A stretch of DNA of 38,330 bases from Micromonospora sicca (GTDB lineage: Bacteria > Actinomycetota > Actinomycetes > Mycobacteriales > Micromonosporaceae), in NCBI RefSeq assembly GCF_003172935.1, contig NZ_QGKS01000319.1:1-38330 (forward strand). The letters are read 5' to 3'. The position numbers and the translations under genes were made by a program. The notes under the pieces are model-generated. The model was not told the DNA's origin and ran no database searches. It saw only the letters and a program-made list of their open reading frames with translations. Positions 7,780 to 19,842 of this stretch are shown here, piece by piece (position 1 is the first letter of the stretch; each line of letters opens with the position of its first letter).

Positions 7780-9504
7780 TCAGAGGCCGAGGGCGGCGGC
7801 GATTTCGGCGCGGAGCGCCGAGACCGCGGCGACCGCGCGCTGCCGGGCCGCGGGAACGTTGCCGTCCACGACCGGCGCCACCACCTCCAGGTACGCCTTG
7901 AGCTTCGGTTCGGTGCCGGAGGGGCGGATCACCACCCGGGCCGCGTCGGTCCGCAGGATCACCACGTCGGCCGCCGGAAGCAGGTCCGTCGACTCGATGA
8001 CCGGGTGACCGAGCAGGGTCGTCGGGGTGTCGGCCCGGATCCGTTCCATCGTCCGGGCGATCACCCGCAGGTCATCGACCCGCACCGAGAGCTGGTCGGT
8101 GTGGTGGACGCCGAACTCGGCGGCCAGCTCGTCGAGCCGGTCGGTGAGCGTACGGCCCTGCGCCTTCAGCCCGGCGGCCAAATCGGCGACGGTCAGCGCG
8201 GCGGTGATGCCGTCCTTGTCCCGCACGTGCTCCGGCGCCACGCAGTAGCCGAGCGCCTCCTCGTACCCGAAGACCAGCGGCGCGGACCCGCCACCGGCCC
8301 GGACGATCCACTTGAACCCGGTCAACGTCTCGTCGTACGGCAGGCCGCGGGCCGCGCACATCGCCCGCAGCAGCGACGAGGAGACGATGGTGGTGGCGTA
8401 CAGGCCGGTCACGCCCCGGCGCATCAGGTGGTCGGCGAGCAGCACGCCCACCTCGTCCCCCCGCAGCATCCGCCAGCTGCGCCGGTCCTCGCTCCCGCCG
8501 GCGAGGCTCGCGAGCTCACGCCGCTCGCTCGCCGAACCCACTTCGCCGCAGACGACCACCGCGCAGCGGTCCGCGTCCGGGTCGTTGGCGATGGCGATGT
8601 CGGCGCCCGTCGACTCGGCCAGCGCGACCAGCCGGTCCACCGCGCCCGGCTCCTCCGGGTTGGGGAAGCTCACGGTCGGGAAGGTCGGGTCCGGCTCGGC
8701 CTGCTCGGGCACCACCCCGGGCACCGGGAAGCCGGCGCGGGCGAAGGCGGCGGTCAGCACCGACCCGCCCACCCCGTGCAGCGGCGTGTATGCCACCTTC
8801 AGGTCCCGGGGGCCGTCCGGGTCGATCACCCCGGCGGCCCGCGCCACGTACGACGCGACAAGGTCGTCGCCGAGCACCTCGCCGGCCGGGCCGAGCGCCA
8901 CCTGCGCCAGCGGGCCCACCGCCCGGATCGCCGCCTCGATGCCGGCGTCGGCCGGCGGGACGATCTGCGCGCCCGCCCCGAGCTCCCCGCCGAGCTGGGC
9001 GCCCAGGTAGACCTTGTAGCCGTTGTCCTGCGGCGGGTTGTGGCTCGCGGTGACCATCACCCCGGCCACCGCGCCGAGCTGCCGCACCGCGTACGCGAGC
9101 ACCGGCGTGGGCAGCGGTCGGGGCAGCAGCAGCGCCGGACGTCCCGCCCCGGTGGCCACCTGGGCGGTGCGCTCGGCGAAGGCCCGGGAACCGTGCCGGG
9201 CGTCGTACCCGATCACCAGCGGACCCGTCCCGCCCTGGGCGGCGAGCCAGCCGACCAGCCCGGCGGCGGCCTGGGTGACCACCGCGAGGTTCATCCCGTT
9301 CGGGCCGGCGCGCAGCGGGCCACGCAGGCCTGCGGTGCCGAAGGTCAGCGGCCCGGCGAACCGGTCGGCCAGGTCCGGCCCGCTGGCCGGCAGCCCGTCG
9401 AGCACCCCCCGCAGCTCGTCCCGGCTGGTCGGGTCGGGGTCGTCGTCGAGCCACCGTCGGGCCTGCTCGCGAAGTTCGTCAAGGTCAGTGGTTTCCGCCG
9501 CCAT
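7780..9504 (-). CDS. Phosphoglucomutase/phosphomannomutase family enzyme
   Basis: A 574-residue alpha-D-phosphohexomutase interconverting hexose 1- and 6-phosphates. Visible motifs are TFGTAGLRG, the phosphoserine loop TASHNPP (Ser154), the metal loop NDPDADR (307-313), the sugar-binding loop GYEEALGY (413-420) and the phosphate-binding RPSGTEPKLK near the C-terminus. Length and motif order fit the actinobacterial PmmB type, so either glucose or mannose phosphate could be the substrate. There is an unusual Ser/Glu/Arg-rich stretch of about 24 residues (320-343) between the metal loop and WRMLRGDEVG, where relatives have only a few residues. It lies 49 bp downstream of the kinase gene on the same strand, so co-transcription is possible. 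Confidence 0.93.
   Translation of the reverse strand: MAAETTDLDELREQARRWLDDDPDPTSRDELRGVLDGLPASGPDLADRFAGPLTFGTAGLRGPLRAGPNGMNLAVVTQAAAGLVGWLAAQGGTGPLVIGYDARHGSRAFAERTAQVATGAGRPALLLPRPLPTPVLAYAVRQLGAVAGVMVTASHNPPQDNGYKVYLGAQLGGELGAGAQIVPPADAGIEAAIRAVGPLAQVALGPAGEVLGDDLVASYVARAAGVIDPDGPRDLKVAYTPLHGVGGSVLTAAFARAGFPVPGVVPEQAEPDPTFPTVSFPNPEEPGAVDRLVALAESTGADIAIANDPDADRCAVVVCGEVGSASERRELASLAGGSEDRRSWRMLRGDEVGVLLADHLMRRGVTGLYATTIVSSSLLRAMCAARGLPYDETLTGFKWIVRAGGGSAPLVFGYEEALGYCVAPEHVRDKDGITAALTVADLAAGLKAQGRTLTDRLDELAAEFGVHHTDQLSVRVDDLRVIARTMERIRADTPTTLLGHPVIESTDLLPAADVVILRTDAARVVIRPSGTEPKLKAYLEVVAPVVDGNVPAARQRAVAAVSALRAEIAAALGL
8476..8547 (-). repeat. Possible in-frame mini-insertion inside the phosphohexomutase gene
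   Basis: This stretch encodes GEVGSASERRELASLAGGSE and a few more residues between two conserved blocks. The DNA is rich in GAGC/GCTC with internal dyads (GAGCTCGCGAGC). I recall similar Ser-Glu-Arg-Glu-Leu-Ala peptides from small repeats in Micromonosporaceae, but cannot check that here. Frame and function appear kept. Confidence 0.4.
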
Positions 9505-9553
9505 TGCCTCTTGATAGCACGGCGGCGGATCACCACTGGCCCTCGGCCTCGAC

Positions 9554-11638
<2,085 letters not shown>

Positions 11639-11792
11639 AACCCCCCTATCTTGCTGGTTCCGACGGCCGATGCGAAACCCGACGCGGCGGACGTTTACCT
11701 ATTCGACCGTATGTGGTCAGGTACTCACCTCTCGTCGATCCTCTTCGACGTGGTGTGCGGTATCCCTCACCCACCGACGTCCGGTCGCGTCC

Positions 11793-11798
11793 TACCAT
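11793..11798 (+). promoter_or_regulatory. Mutase gene -10 box, leaderless start
   Basis: TACCAT ends 6 nt before ATG 11805. No Shine-Dalgarno is present. A clear -35 box is not visible. Confidence 0.5.
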
Positions 11799-11804
11799 CC
11801 GGTA

Positions 11805-13388
<1,584 letters not shown>

Positions 13389-13562
13389 CCTTCGTCAATG
13401 GCGGCCGCCCCGGCACCGGCGCGGGCCGCCGTCCGCGCTTCCGAGCTGCGAAAACGGGCGTCGCCGCCGGTCGTCGGGCGGCGCTACAGTCGGTGTTCTC
13501 CCCGTACTTCGGCGGAGCGGAGGCGCGGCGCGGACCTCCCGGGCGACGGCGCCCGGCCCGTT

Positions 13563-13591
13563 CGGCCGGCCTGCGGCAGTGAGGCCGGCCG
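13563..13591 (+). terminator. GC-rich hairpin downstream of the mutase gene
   Basis: CGGCCGGCCT (13563-13572) pairs perfectly with AGGCCGGCCG (13582-13591) around a 9-nt loop. No U-tract. It lies 175 bp after the mutase stop, so it could terminate that transcript or belong to the leader of the next gene. Confidence 0.4.
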
Positions 13592-13737
13592 CCCGCGAGT
13601 GTGCGGATCGGGAATGCGGGTAACCCGGTCGGGTGATCGGGACGGACAGCCTGTGCGGTCGCGGAACGGCCGGTCATGTCACCGTCGGGAGTCGTCCGGC
13701 CGCCGAGAGTTGTCGTTTGATGGTCAGAGCGGCAGTT

Positions 13738-13762
13738 AATTGTCGCGACTAATGCGACAATT
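13738..13762. promoter_or_regulatory. 25-bp operator-like dyad upstream of the M20 gene
   Basis: AATTGTCGC (13738-13746) and GCGACAATT (13754-13762) are perfect inverted arms with a 7-nt AT-rich spacer. A further half-site TTGTCG occurs at 13710-13715. The AT-rich composition stands out from its surroundings. No regulator gene is adjacent, so the binding protein is unknown. Confidence 0.5.
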
Positions 13763-14013
13763 CGGAACGGCAGCCTGGGTTTTCGTGACCGCCGAAACGG
13801 TTACGCGTTGTAGGAGGTGGGGGGCAGATGACGGCGTTCGACCGCGATCTACCTGCTGTCCCGCAGATATTCGACCCCTCTCACCAGGGCATTCGTGACT
13901 CTGTGCGGTCCGATCGCTACGGGAAAGATGTTGCCCAGCGTCACCGTCGGAGGTCTAGGCTGTCTGCTGTTCTCCCCGATGATCCATCCATCTCTAGTGA
14001 TCGAGAATTCGAC

Positions 14014-15273
14014 GTGACGAGTGCGTTGACGCTGCCCACCGCGGGCCAGCTGGCGTCGTCCTGGCCGGAGGCGCCATCCGGGTCCCAGCCCCTGCCCTTC
14101 GAGCTCGACCATCTGCTCGCCCTCCGGGTACCCGGCCTCATCGCCACCCGCCGTCACATCCACTCCTACCCGGAGCTGTCCGGCGAGGAGTTCGAGACGG
14201 CCGCACTGATCGCCCGGGAACTCTCCCTGGCCGGGCTGCACCCGCGACTGCTGCCCAAGGGCAACGGCGTCATCTGCGACATCGACGGGCGGCCGGACGG
14301 CCCGGTGATCGCGCTCCGCGCCGACATCGACGCGCTGCCGCTGACCGACGCGAAGGACGTGCCGTACCGGTCCACGGTGGACGGCGTCTGCCACGCCTGC
14401 GGGCACGACGTGCACACCTCGGTGATGCTCGGCGTCGGCATGCTGCTGGCCCAGCTCGCCGACCTGGGCCAGCTCAACGGCCGGGTCCGGCTGATCTTCC
14501 AGCCGGCCGAGGAGATCCTGCCCTGCGGTTCGCTGGAGGTCATCGAGGCCGGCGGCCTCGACGACGTGGTGCAGATCTTCGCCGTGCACTGCGACCCGAA
14601 CCTGCCGGTGGGCAAGGTCGGCCTGCGGGTCGGCCCGATCACCGCGGCGGCCGACAACGTCACCGTCCGGCTCACCGGGCCGGGTGGGCACACCGCCCGC
14701 CCGCACCTCACCGTCGACCTGGTCGACGCGCTCGGCCGGCTGGTCACCGAGGTGCCCACCCTGGTCAGCCGCCGGGTGCCGGCCAACAGCGGGCTGCTGC
14801 TGGTGTTCGGCCACGCCTCGGCCGGCACCCGTTACAACGTCATCCCGTCCGAGGCCTGCGCCGCCGGCACCCTGCGGGTGATGGACCGCGACACCTGGGA
14901 GCAGGCCCCGAAGATCGTGGCTCAGGTGGTCCAGGACGTCATGGCGCCCACCGGTGCGACCGTCGACCTGGAATACCTCCGTGGCCGCCCGCCGGTCAGC
15001 AACGACGCCCGCGCCATCGGCGTGCTGACCGCCGCGACCGCCGCCGCCCTCGGCCCCGAGGGGATCGCGGAGACCCCGCAGAGCATGGGCGGCGAGGACT
15101 TCTCCTGGTACCTGGAGCACGTGCCGGGCGCGCTCGCCCGCCTCGGCGTCGGCCGGTCCGGTCCCAACGTGGACCTGCACCGGGCCTCGTTCGATCCGGA
15201 CGAGCGCGCCATCCCGGTCGGGGTACGCCTCATAGTGCAGACCGCGTTGCGGGCACTGGCAGCGGCGCGGTAG
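14014..15273 (+). CDS. M20-family amidohydrolase / metallopeptidase
   Basis: A probable zinc hydrolase of the M20D amidohydrolase group (hippurate, indole-acetyl-amino-acid or N-acyl amino acid hydrolases). Motifs: RRHIHSYPELSGEE, ALRADIDALPL, the metal loop CHACGHDVH, FQPAEE and a C-terminal MGGEDFSWYLE. The GTG at 14014 gives 419 residues, normal for the family. The same frame is open back to ATG 13828, which has an excellent Shine-Dalgarno, but the extra 62 residues lack homology I recognise and have non-coding-like third positions. Either start is possible. The 3' end overlaps the convergent DUF4349 gene by 44 bp. The substrate cannot be told from context. Confidence 0.88.
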   Translation: MTSALTLPTAGQLASSWPEAPSGSQPLPFELDHLLALRVPGLIATRRHIHSYPELSGEEFETAALIARELSLAGLHPRLLPKGNGVICDIDGRPDGPVIALRADIDALPLTDAKDVPYRSTVDGVCHACGHDVHTSVMLGVGMLLAQLADLGQLNGRVRLIFQPAEEILPCGSLEVIEAGGLDDVVQIFAVHCDPNLPVGKVGLRVGPITAAADNVTVRLTGPGGHTARPHLTVDLVDALGRLVTEVPTLVSRRVPANSGLLLVFGHASAGTRYNVIPSEACAAGTLRVMDRDTWEQAPKIVAQVVQDVMAPTGATVDLEYLRGRPPVSNDARAIGVLTAATAAALGPEGIAETPQSMGGEDFSWYLEHVPGALARLGVGRSGPNVDLHRASFDPDERAIPVGVRLIVQTALRALAAAR

Positions 15274-16192
15274 GACCAACCGGCTGACCGGCCGGCGGCC
15301 CGAGCGGCGGCGTCGGCCCGGCCGGTGGCGTCCGCCGGCGTCGGCGGCGCAGCACCCGGATCAGCAGCGTCACCGGTACGCCGAACGCCACCAACCACGG
15401 CAGCAGCGCGCCGAGCACGGTGAGCAGCACGGTCACCGAGGCGACGAAGACCTCCCAGCCACCCCGCAGCCCGACCAGGAACCCGATCTCGGTCTGCTCC
15501 TCCTCGGTGGAGGCGTCCTTCCCGACGAAGGTCACCGTGATGGTGGACAGCGCGGTCAGGTCGGCCAGCCGGCGCTTCTTCGCCTCCAACGAGGCGAGGT
15601 CGGCCTCCCGCCGGCCCAGCTCGTTCTCCAGGTTCACCAGCTCGCCCGTCGAGGTGGCCCGGTCCAGCAGCTTGCGGGCGCTCTCCACCCGGGCCCGCTG
15701 GCTGGTGATCCGGGCGTCCAGGTCGACCACCTCCTCGGTGACGTCCTGGGTGTGCACCTCGCGCCGCTGCTGCCGGCCCAGCTTCGCCAGCTCGTCCACG
15801 ACCGCTGTGAACTTCGCCGCCGGCACCCGCAGCTCCAACTCGGCGCGCGCGTCCGCCGACTCGCTGCGCCGCTGGTCGCCGCCGACGAACCCGCCCGCCT
15901 CGGTCACCGCGGCGATCGCCTCCCGAGCGGCCCGTTCCACGTCGTCCACCTGCACCTGCATCGTTCCGGTGTAGATGATCGACCGCTGGTCGACCCGCAG
16001 GTCGGGCGGGCTCGCGCCGGCCTCGCCGGGTGCCGCCTGGCCGCGGTCGGCCGCCGCGCCGCCGGCCGGCGCCTGGGCGGAGGTGCTGTCACGCTCCGCG
16101 CCGCCCGCGCCGCAACCCCCCGCGACCAGCACCGCGACCAGTCCCACCGCCGCCAGCGGTACGCCGCCGCGGCGTCCTGTCCGTACGCTCAT
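15230..16192 (-). CDS. DUF4349 lipoprotein with C-terminal membrane helix
   Basis: A 320-residue secreted lipoprotein. The N-terminal signal has the lipobox LVAGGC with lipidation Cys27. After a disordered Ala/Gly/Pro linker comes a DUF4349 domain (about residues 65-225): RSIIYTGTMQVQVDDVERA, GGFVGGDQRR, ELELRVPAAKFTAVVDEL, then a long coiled coil (about 145-205) and LSTITVTFVGK. A hydrophobic segment near 240-270 and an Arg-rich, Pro-rich tail follow. The family function is unknown. Its last 44 bp are antisense to the end of the M20 gene, so both frames are constrained there. Confidence 0.9.
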   Translation of the reverse strand: MSVRTGRRGGVPLAAVGLVAVLVAGGCGAGGAERDSTSAQAPAGGAAADRGQAAPGEAGASPPDLRVDQRSIIYTGTMQVQVDDVERAAREAIAAVTEAGGFVGGDQRRSESADARAELELRVPAAKFTAVVDELAKLGRQQRREVHTQDVTEEVVDLDARITSQRARVESARKLLDRATSTGELVNLENELGRREADLASLEAKKRRLADLTALSTITVTFVGKDASTEEEQTEIGFLVGLRGGWEVFVASVTVLLTVLGALLPWLVAFGVPVTLLIRVLRRRRRRTPPAGPTPPLGPPAGQPVGPTAPLPVPATRSAL

Positions 16193-16309
16193 CCCCGCTC
16201 CGATCCTCGTGGCCCCGTCCCGGGGCGATACGTCGGACGCGACGCGACACCGCGCCGGTTCCGGCAGACTGCGCTCAGGACGTCACGATTCGATAATCGA
16301 GGAGTCACG

Positions 16310-16939
16310 ATGCAGGTCACCAAGTACGCCCACTCCTGTGTCCGGGTGGAGCACGACGGGGGAGTGCTCGTCGTCGACCCCGGGGTGTTCACCGAGCCCG
16401 AGGCGTTGGACGGGGCGGACGCGGTGCTGATCACCCACCAGCATCCGGACCATGTGAATCCGGAGACGCTCGCCCGGGCGCTGGAGCGTCGCCCGTTCAC
16501 CGTCAACGGTCCGGCCTCGCTCGCCGGCGTCCTCGGTGACGCGGCCGAGGCGCTGACCGTGGTCGCGCCGGGGGAGTCGTTCACCGCCGCCGGGGTGGCG
16601 GTCCGTGCGTACGGCGGAAAGCACGCCGTCATCCACCCGGACATCCCAGTGATCGAGAACCTGGGTTACCTGATCAACGACGTGGTCTACCACCCGGGAG
16701 ACTCCCTGGACGTCCCCGAGGAGGTCCAGGTGGACACCCTCTTCGCGCCCATCCACGCGCCCTGGTCGAAGTTCGCCGAGGTGGTCGACTTCATCCGGGC
16801 GGTCGCCCCGCGCCGCGCGTACGCCCTGCACGACGGTCTGCTCAACAGCAACGGGTTCGCCGTGCTCGACCGGCAGTACACCGCGCTGTCGAACACCGAG
16901 TACCAGCGGCTCGAGCCGGGCACCCGGTTCGACGCCTGA
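16310..16939 (+). CDS. Metallo-beta-lactamase-fold hydrolase, UlaG-like
   Basis: A 209-residue small MBL-fold protein with metal motif THQHPDH (HxHxDH) and later metal-binding His residues in YGGKHAVIH, VYHPGDS and YALHDG. The size and short form resemble the UlaG-like group of phosphodiesterase/lactonase-like proteins; the actual substrate is unknown. ATG 16310 is preceded by GAGGAG at 16299, a good Shine-Dalgarno. It is followed 3 nt after its stop by a coiled-coil protein gene, so the two are probably co-translated. Confidence 0.9.
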   Translation: MQVTKYAHSCVRVEHDGGVLVVDPGVFTEPEALDGADAVLITHQHPDHVNPETLARALERRPFTVNGPASLAGVLGDAAEALTVVAPGESFTAAGVAVRAYGGKHAVIHPDIPVIENLGYLINDVVYHPGDSLDVPEEVQVDTLFAPIHAPWSKFAEVVDFIRAVAPRRAYALHDGLLNSNGFAVLDRQYTALSNTEYQRLEPGTRFDA

Positions 16940-16942
16940 CCC

Positions 16943-17881
16943 GTGGCCGCCCCCTCCCGCGAGCTGGTTGAGCAGCTCTACGCCACGCCACCCGACCGGT
17001 TCGTCGCCGCCCGGGACGCCGCCGTCGCCGAGGCGCGCCGAGCCGGCGACCAGGCCGCCGCCCGGGAGATCGCCCGGCTGCGCCGGCCCACCGTGGCGGC
17101 CTGGCTGGTGAACCTGCTGGCCATCCGCCGGCCCGAGCTGGTCGCCGACCTGGCGCAGCTCGCCGACGCGCTCCGTGCCGCCCAGCGCGACCTGCGCGGC
17201 GCCAAGCTCCGCGAGCTGTCCGCGCAGCGCCGGGCCGTGGTCGGCGCCCTGGTCGCCGAGGTACGCCGGCTGGCCGCCGAGACCGGGGAGGCCCCGCCGG
17301 CCGGGAAGCTGCCGCTGGGCGAGGTCGAGGCGACCCTCAACGCGGCGCTCTCCGACGCCGAGGTGGCCGAGCAGATCCGCTCCGGTCGGCTGCTCCGGGC
17401 CACCAGCTACGCCGGCTTCGGCGAGGTGCCCCGCCCCCAGCTGCGGCTGGTCACCGGGGGCGCGGAGGAACCCGCAGTACCGGACCGGGCGGCCGAGCGG
17501 GCCGAGACCCGGCGGACGCGCGACGAACGGGCGGCGGACCGGGCCGCCCGGGCCGAGCGGGCGAAACGCCGCCGGGAGCTGGACCGGGAGCTGGCCCGGG
17601 CCCGGACCGACCAGGAACGCGCCGAGGCGGAGCTGGCCGGCGCGGAGCGGTCCGCCCAGGACGGCGCGGTGGAGCTGGACCGGATCGAGGCCGAACTCGC
17701 CGAGCTGGAGCGCCGGCGGGCCGTCGCCGAGCAGGAGCTGAGCCGGGCCAAGCTGGCCCGCCGCGCCGCCGAGCGGGCGGTCACCGCGGCCCGCCGGCGC
17801 GCCGGTGAGGTCGAGGCCGCGGTGGAGGCGCTGGACGCCGAAGAGGGGGATGCCACCGGCGGCGGTCAGCAGGCAGACTGA
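16943..17881 (+). CDS. Coiled-coil hypothetical protein
   Basis: A 312-residue protein I cannot assign to a named family. GTG 16943 lies 3 nt after the stop of the MBL-fold gene. The N-terminal half (about 1-155) is helical and contains LRRPTVAAWLVNLLAIRRPE, a motif I associate with uncharacterised actinobacterial proteins. The C-terminal half (about 170-300) is an Arg/Glu/Ala-rich coiled coil. No signal peptide, membrane segment or catalytic motif is visible. Tight spacing suggests a role connected with the MBL-fold enzyme or simple co-expression. Confidence 0.75.
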   Translation: MAAPSRELVEQLYATPPDRFVAARDAAVAEARRAGDQAAAREIARLRRPTVAAWLVNLLAIRRPELVADLAQLADALRAAQRDLRGAKLRELSAQRRAVVGALVAEVRRLAAETGEAPPAGKLPLGEVEATLNAALSDAEVAEQIRSGRLLRATSYAGFGEVPRPQLRLVTGGAEEPAVPDRAAERAETRRTRDERAADRAARAERAKRRRELDRELARARTDQERAEAELAGAERSAQDGAVELDRIEAELAELERRRAVAEQELSRAKLARRAAERAVTAARRRAGEVEAAVEALDAEEGDATGGGQQAD

Positions 17882-17942
17882 CCGGGATGGATGACCACGG
17901 TGGACGGACGGTGTCCGCGCTTCCCGCTGCGGTGTCCGGCGG

Positions 17943-18695
17943 ATGACCCCCGAGCAGGTCGCCGCCGCCAGCAAGCCGCTGGTGCTGGAACTCGGGGAGG
18001 CGTTCAGCCGCTGCCCGGGGACCCTGCGCCGGGCCCGCCTGCTCGGCATCTCCGGCTGGGCGTTCTACATCACCGGCCGGGCCGGCGCGCTCGGCGACGT
18101 ACGCGCCGAGACGGTCGCCGCCGCCCTCGGCTTCATCGCCCCCGACGCGGTCGCCGACGGCTGGGACGCCGCGGCCCGTACCGTCCGGCCGGTGGAGATC
18201 GCCGCGGCGAACCTGGCCGAGTGCTGCCGCTGGGGCGCCCAGCATCTCGGCGAGGCGCCGGGGACGGCCCGGCTGGTCGGGCTGCTGGAACGGATCGTCG
18301 ACGCGGCGGACGCCAGCGGGATGCCGCTCTTCGCCGCCTGGCGGGCCATGCCGGTGCCGGACCGGTCGCCCGGCGCCCGGACGGCCGTCGGGCTGCTCCT
18401 GCTCCGTGAGCACTTCGCCGGGGCGTACCTGCTCGCCGTCCGGGCCGCCGGGATGACCCCGCTGGAGGCGGTCCTGGCCGGGCCGGAGGGCGAGGCGGGC
18501 GCCGCCGCCTGCGGCTGGCCGCCGCCGTACCCGCCGGTGGGGCCGCTGGTCCGGCGGCGGCTCTGGGCCGAGGCGGTGACCGACCGGCTGGCCTCGTCGG
18601 CGTTCCGGGGGCTCGGCCCGGGCGAGGGGGCCGAGCTGCTCGACCTGCTCACCGCCACCCGGCTGCACCTGGGCCGGCGCGTCCCGGCCGCCTGA
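17943..18695 (+). CDS. SCO6745-like family protein
   Basis: A 250-residue, mostly helical protein starting VAAASKPLVLELGEAFSRCP after MTPEQ, resembling an actinobacterial family I know as SCO6745-like; assignment is from memory of the N-terminal pattern. Function is unknown. It has no signal peptide or clear membrane helix. It follows the coiled-coil gene by 61 bp, so it may be in the same transcript. A Shine-Dalgarno is weak at ATG 17943, and GTG codons just upstream are alternatives. Confidence 0.65.
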   Translation: MTPEQVAAASKPLVLELGEAFSRCPGTLRRARLLGISGWAFYITGRAGALGDVRAETVAAALGFIAPDAVADGWDAAARTVRPVEIAAANLAECCRWGAQHLGEAPGTARLVGLLERIVDAADASGMPLFAAWRAMPVPDRSPGARTAVGLLLLREHFAGAYLLAVRAAGMTPLEAVLAGPEGEAGAAACGWPPPYPPVGPLVRRRLWAEAVTDRLASSAFRGLGPGEGAELLDLLTATRLHLGRRVPAA

Positions 18696-18791
18696 CGGGT
18701 GCCGGCCGTGCGGACGTACGGGGCCGTGGTCCGCCGGCCCTGGGCCAAAAATGGGCGGCGCGGTCGGCGGTCGGCCTGCCAGGATCGCGGC

Positions 18792-19751
18792 GTGACGCTC
18801 CCCGCCGGCTGGACGGCCCGCCGACCCACCCTGGACGACGTACCGGCGATCCTGAAGGTGGTGCACGCCGCCGACACGTTCGCCATCGGATATCCGGACT
18901 TCTCCGCCGAGGACGTGGCGGAGTGCCTGACCGCGCCGTACGTCGACCCGGCCGCGGACTCGTGGCTGGGCCTGGACCCGGAGGGCGGGGTCGTCGCCTG
19001 GGCGATCGTGGACAACCCGACCGACGTGGGGCGCGAGTTCGTCGAGGTGTACGTCGACCCCGAGCGCGGTCGCGAGCTGCGAGCTCCGCTGCTGGACCGG
19101 CAGCTGGCCCGGGTCGCCGAGCGGGCCGTCGAGCGTGGGCTGCCGGCGCTCACCGTCCGGTGCGCGGTGTACGAGCCGGAGCAGGAGTGGCGGCGGACCC
19201 TGCTCGACGCCGGGTTCACCCTCGGCAAGCGGTACGTGCGGATGAGCCGGTCACTGGCCGACCTGCCCGCCGGGCCGCCCGCGCCCCCGGCCGGCGTCAC
19301 CGTCCGGCCGGTACGCCCCGACGACGAGGCGGAGCTGCGGACGTTCCACCGGATCTACGACACCGCGTTCCGCGACAGCCCCGACTACGAGCCGCGGAGC
19401 TACCACGTCTGGCGGGCGAGCCTCGGCGACGCCACCGACTGGGACGAGTGGTTCGTCGCCGAGGTGGACGGCGAACCGGCCGGCGTCCTCCAGTCCTCCC
19501 CGCAGGGCGTCGACCAGAACGAGGGCTTCGTCAAGAACCTCGCCGTGCTGCCCGAGCATCGGCGCCGGGGGGTGGGCGCCGCCCTGCTCCAGCACGCCTT
19601 CGCCCGGTACGCCGCCAAGGGGCGGGCCACCGCCGGCCTCGGGGTGGACCTGGCGAACCCGACCGCCCCGCTGTCCCTCTACCGGTCGGTCGGGCTGCGC
19701 GAGGTACGCGCGGTCGACATGTACCAGCTGGAGGTCAAGGCCGCCGGCTGA
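18792..19751 (+). CDS. GNAT-family acetyltransferase with two tandem domains
   Basis: A 319-residue protein with two GNAT folds, like mycothiol synthase and similar actinobacterial enzymes. Domain 1 (about 1-150) has FVEVYVDPERGRELRAPLL with a degenerate acetyl-CoA loop; domain 2 (about 160-319) has the intact loop VLPEHRRRGVGAALLQHAF and the LYRSVGL motif, so it is probably the catalytic one. GTG 18792 is preferred over an upstream start at 18699: the first domain begins right there, and a CAGGAT -10-like box lies 7 nt before it. MshD identity is possible but no mycothiol gene is near. Confidence 0.85.
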   Translation: MTLPAGWTARRPTLDDVPAILKVVHAADTFAIGYPDFSAEDVAECLTAPYVDPAADSWLGLDPEGGVVAWAIVDNPTDVGREFVEVYVDPERGRELRAPLLDRQLARVAERAVERGLPALTVRCAVYEPEQEWRRTLLDAGFTLGKRYVRMSRSLADLPAGPPAPPAGVTVRPVRPDDEAELRTFHRIYDTAFRDSPDYEPRSYHVWRASLGDATDWDEWFVAEVDGEPAGVLQSSPQGVDQNEGFVKNLAVLPEHRRRGVGAALLQHAFARYAAKGRATAGLGVDLANPTAPLSLYRSVGLREVRAVDMYQLEVKAAG

Positions 19752-19842
19752 CCGGCGCCCGGGTGTGGCATTGGCGACCCGGTCAGGGGTCGACGGGCGG
19801 CCCGACCGGGCACGGGAGCAGACTGGGAGCGTGCGATACGCG

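Larger units (their letters stand above)
13389..14013. other. 625-bp intergenic region between mutase and M20 genes
   Basis: No gene with normal GC-biased third codon positions is visible. The region holds a 10-bp perfect hairpin (13563-13591), a 25-bp dyad (13738-13762), a strong Shine-Dalgarno-like AGGAGG (13812-13817) before ATG 13828, and a patch of unusually low GC from about 13700. The frame from 13828 runs into the M20 gene but its first 62 codons have third positions only about 55 percent GC, unlike the gene itself, so it may be a leader rather than protein. Confidence 0.6.

Noticed and set aside
11696..11723. Dyad-like TACCT...AGGTA and GACC...GGTC between kinase and mutase
   Set aside because: The two inverted pairs do not share a centre of symmetry, so they do not make one coherent operator.
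13398..13739. 113-aa plus-strand frame after the mutase
   Set aside because: No Shine-Dalgarno or leaderless -10 at its start, low-complexity start and no family resemblance.
13389..13827. Cobalamin or c-di-AMP riboswitch near the B12-dependent mutase
   Set aside because: The region is downstream of the mutase and shows no B12-box or ydaO consensus that I can recognise.
19060..19095. Second copy of the GAGC-rich insertion, inside the GNAT gene
   Set aside because: The peptide (DPERGRELRAPLL) lies in the normal GNAT acetyl-CoA loop, so it is family sequence rather than an insertion.
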